From Kitasatospora sp. MMS16-BH015 (GTDB lineage: Bacteria; Actinomycetota; Actinomycetes; Streptomycetales; Streptomycetaceae), in contig NZ_CP025394.1 of assembly GCF_002943525.1 (NCBI RefSeq), positions 744,001 to 808,000 of the forward strand: a stretch of DNA of 64,000 nt, in the 5' to 3' direction. The position numbers and the translations under genes were made by a program. Below, in pieces: positions 62,726 to 64,000 of the stretch (the stretch's first letter is position 1; every line of letters starts with the position of its first letter). The notes under the pieces were generated by a model. The model saw only the letters and a program-made list of their open reading frames with translations. It was not told where the DNA came from and made no database searches.

Positions 62726-63487
62726 ATGATGAATCAGGTGGCCGTGCTCTCCGACATCCATGGTGTGCTGCCGGCGTTGGAGGCCGTGCTGGCCGAACCG
62801 GACGTGCGGGGTGCCGAGCTGATCGTGGTGACGGGGGACGTCGCCTGTGGGCCGCAGCCGGTGCAGGTGCTCGATCTGTTGGGCGGTCTCGGGGGGCGAG
62901 TGGCCTGGGTGCGGGGGAATGCCGATCGGGAGTTGGTGGAGTACCGGCGAGGGTTGCGGGATGCCATTCCGGATCCGATCGCACCCTCGGCGGCGGAGCA
63001 GCTGCGGGAGGAGCAGGTCGACTTCCTGGCGGGGCTGCCCACCTCGCTGACCTTCGAGGTGCGGGGGCTGGGCGCGGTGCTGTTCTGCCACGCGACGCCT
63101 CGGGACGACGAGGAGGTGGTCCTGGTCGACTCCAGTGCGGAGCGGTGGGACGAGGTGCTGGCCGGGGTGGACCGGGCCGTCACCACCGTGGTCTGCGGGC
63201 ACACCCACATGCCGTACACCCGGCTGGCCGCCGGCCGGCTGGTGGTCAACCCGGGGAGCGTCGGCATGCCGTACGGTCGGCCCGGCGCGCACTGGGCCCT
63301 GCTCGGCCCCGGTGTCCAACTCCGGTCCACCCGATTCGACGTGGCCGCCGCCACGGCCCGGATCGCGGCAGACTCCACCTTCCCGCAGGCCGCCGAGTGG
63401 GCTGACTACTGCCTCAACGCCCGCACCACCGAGCAGGACGCCTACCGGATCTTCGCCCCGAAGGACGGCCGCGCGTCGAAGCCCTGA
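62726..63487 (+). CDS. YfcE/MJ0936-type metallophosphoesterase
   Basis: 253 residues with the calcineurin-like motifs: VLSDIHGVLPAL (D-x-H), VVTGDVACGP (GDxx), GNADRELVEY (GN-D), LFCHATPRDD, and VVCGHTHMPYTRL (GHTH), then NPGSVGMPYG. All metal ligands for a two-metal site are present. Substrates of this group are phosphodiesters or small phosphates. Start at ATG 62726 (next ATG 3 bp later). It is divergent from the DUF1877 remnant, only 21 bp apart; no strong RBS, so the message may be leaderless from a TACTGA box. Confidence 0.88.
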   Translation: MMNQVAVLSDIHGVLPALEAVLAEPDVRGAELIVVTGDVACGPQPVQVLDLLGGLGGRVAWVRGNADRELVEYRRGLRDAIPDPIAPSAAEQLREEQVDFLAGLPTSLTFEVRGLGAVLFCHATPRDDEEVVLVDSSAERWDEVLAGVDRAVTTVVCGHTHMPYTRLAAGRLVVNPGSVGMPYGRPGAHWALLGPGVQLRSTRFDVAAATARIAADSTFPQAAEWADYCLNARTTEQDAYRIFAPKDGRASKP

Positions 63488-63503
63488 GCCCAGCACGCCG
63501 ACC

Positions 63504-63785
63504 CTAGAACCACTGCCACACCCCGAAGGTGTGCACGTACGCCCGCCAGGCCGCCCTTCGGGCGGGCCGCTTCGCGGCGAGCTGCCTGAGCAGGACGGCC
63601 AGGTACACCAGGCCGAACAGGCCGAGGACGATCAGCCCCGGGCGGAGGCCGGCCCACCAGGTGACGAGAGCCGAGAGCAGCACGGTGGCCGCCGCAACGA
63701 CATGGGCATCGCGCTGGTCCGGGGTCACCACCTCACGGAGCAGCGAGCGCTCGCCCTCCTCGGCCACCACGGCCTCACCCTCCAT
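63504..63785 (-). CDS. Small membrane protein of unknown function
   Basis: 93 residues. An acidic leader (MEGEAVVAEEGERSLLREVVTPDQRD) is followed by a helical hairpin (AHVVAAATVLLSALVTWWAGLRPGLIVLGLFGLVYLAVLLRQL) and a basic tail (AAKRPARRAAWRAYVHTFGVWQWF). Two membrane spans are likely. No family recognised. It begins 6 bp after the stop of the next upstream gene on the reverse strand and probably shares its transcript. Confidence 0.6.
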   Translation of the reverse strand: MEGEAVVAEEGERSLLREVVTPDQRDAHVVAAATVLLSALVTWWAGLRPGLIVLGLFGLVYLAVLLRQLAAKRPARRAAWRAYVHTFGVWQWF

Positions 63786-63791
63786 CCGGCG

Positions 63792-64000
63792 TCAGCTCCC
63801 GGCGAGGGACAGGAGGAAGACGTAGAGCGTGACGCCGACCGCCGGGAGGGGGCGGCGTAGGCGGGTGAGGTAGGTGAGGGCGGAGCCCGCGAAGACGGCG
63901 AGGCCGGCCCAGAGCAGGCGGGGGCGCAGGGGGGCGTCGGCGAGGAGGGACGGGGCGAACAGGCCGAGGGCGGCGGCGCAGGTGAAGGCGATGGCGGACC
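63792..64000 (-). CDS. Membrane protein, C-terminal part (runs off window)
   Basis: The reverse frame from the right edge to a TGA at 63792-63794 reads SAIAFTCAAALGLFAPSLL, LLWAGLAVFAGSALTYLTRLRR and LPAVGVTLYVFLLSLAGS: at least three hydrophobic segments, ending at the stop. Only the last 68 residues lie in the window, with no identifiable motif. Strongly hydrophobic composition makes it a real membrane protein; family unknown. Confidence 0.55.
   Translation of the reverse strand, partial: SAIAFTCAAALGLFAPSLLADAPLRPRLLWAGLAVFAGSALTYLTRLRRPLPAVGVTLYVFLLSLAGS

Overview
The window is about 64 kb of very GC-rich DNA with GC-biased third codon positions, frequent GTG/TTG starts, several apparently leaderless promoters and many 4-nt stop/start overlaps. 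Gene content (smeA-sffA-like sporulation pair, rbpA with a sigma-R promoter, geosmin-synthase-like terpene cyclase, EshA-type encapsulin shell, FMN-riboswitch rib operon) points to the Streptomycetaceae, i.e. Streptomyces or Kitasatospora; the sequence does not separate the two. No rRNA, tRNA, CRISPR array, integrase or insertion sequence was recognised.

Layout. 0-13.3 kb looks like conserved chromosomal core: partial GNAT, ankyrin protein, smeA-sffA, rbpA, fxsA, lnt, amidohydrolase, Lrp regulator, acyl-CoA dehydrogenase, uridine-kinase-like protein and a TPR/CbxX AAA ATPase. 13.3-44.9 kb is accessory: a MerR gene with a small membrane gene, an esterase, two CNNM/CBS membrane proteins, a terpene cyclase plus family 2B encapsulin operon, a secreted ricin-type lectin, methyltransferases, a Trypco1 plus trypsin-nSTAND1-propeller conflict-type operon broken by a one-base frameshift, a dipeptide ABC importer (dpp) operon, an HTH/TPR-like regulator, a polyprenyl synthase-ispH-dxs-ispG terpenoid precursor operon, and a uronate-dehydrogenase-like gene. 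45-50.2 kb returns to core metabolism: hisG-hisE and ribE-ribM-ribBA-ribH downstream of an FMN riboswitch. 50.4-64 kb is mixed accessory: PPOX flavoprotein, AraC regulator, secreted intradiol dioxygenase with a carbohydrate-binding tail, HAD and VOC proteins, an erythromycin-esterase-like secreted protein, an FAD monooxygenase divergent from a PadR gene, a phosphopantetheinyl transferase next to an acyl-CoA-dehydrogenase-like protein, a G1 glutamic protease, a truncated DUF1877 remnant and a metallophosphoesterase.

How parts work together. The isoprenoid operon (38.5-43.7 kb) would raise MEP flux and make prenyl diphosphates; the terpene cyclase (18.3-20.6 kb) would use them, possibly inside the encapsulin shell encoded 18 bp upstream. 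Both operons are preceded by the same unusual direct repeat, TTCAAC twice with 17 bp between starts, one copy lying beside the HTH/TPR-like regulator gene, which suggests a small terpenoid regulon. The Trypco1/nSTAND1 pair is a predicted biological-conflict (immune or programmed death) module. Two intergenic spots carry a GGGGCGCGGGGAACTGCGCG-type inverted repeat family. Starts are chosen from ribosome binding sites and protein similarity judged by eye; all functions are predictions from sequence.
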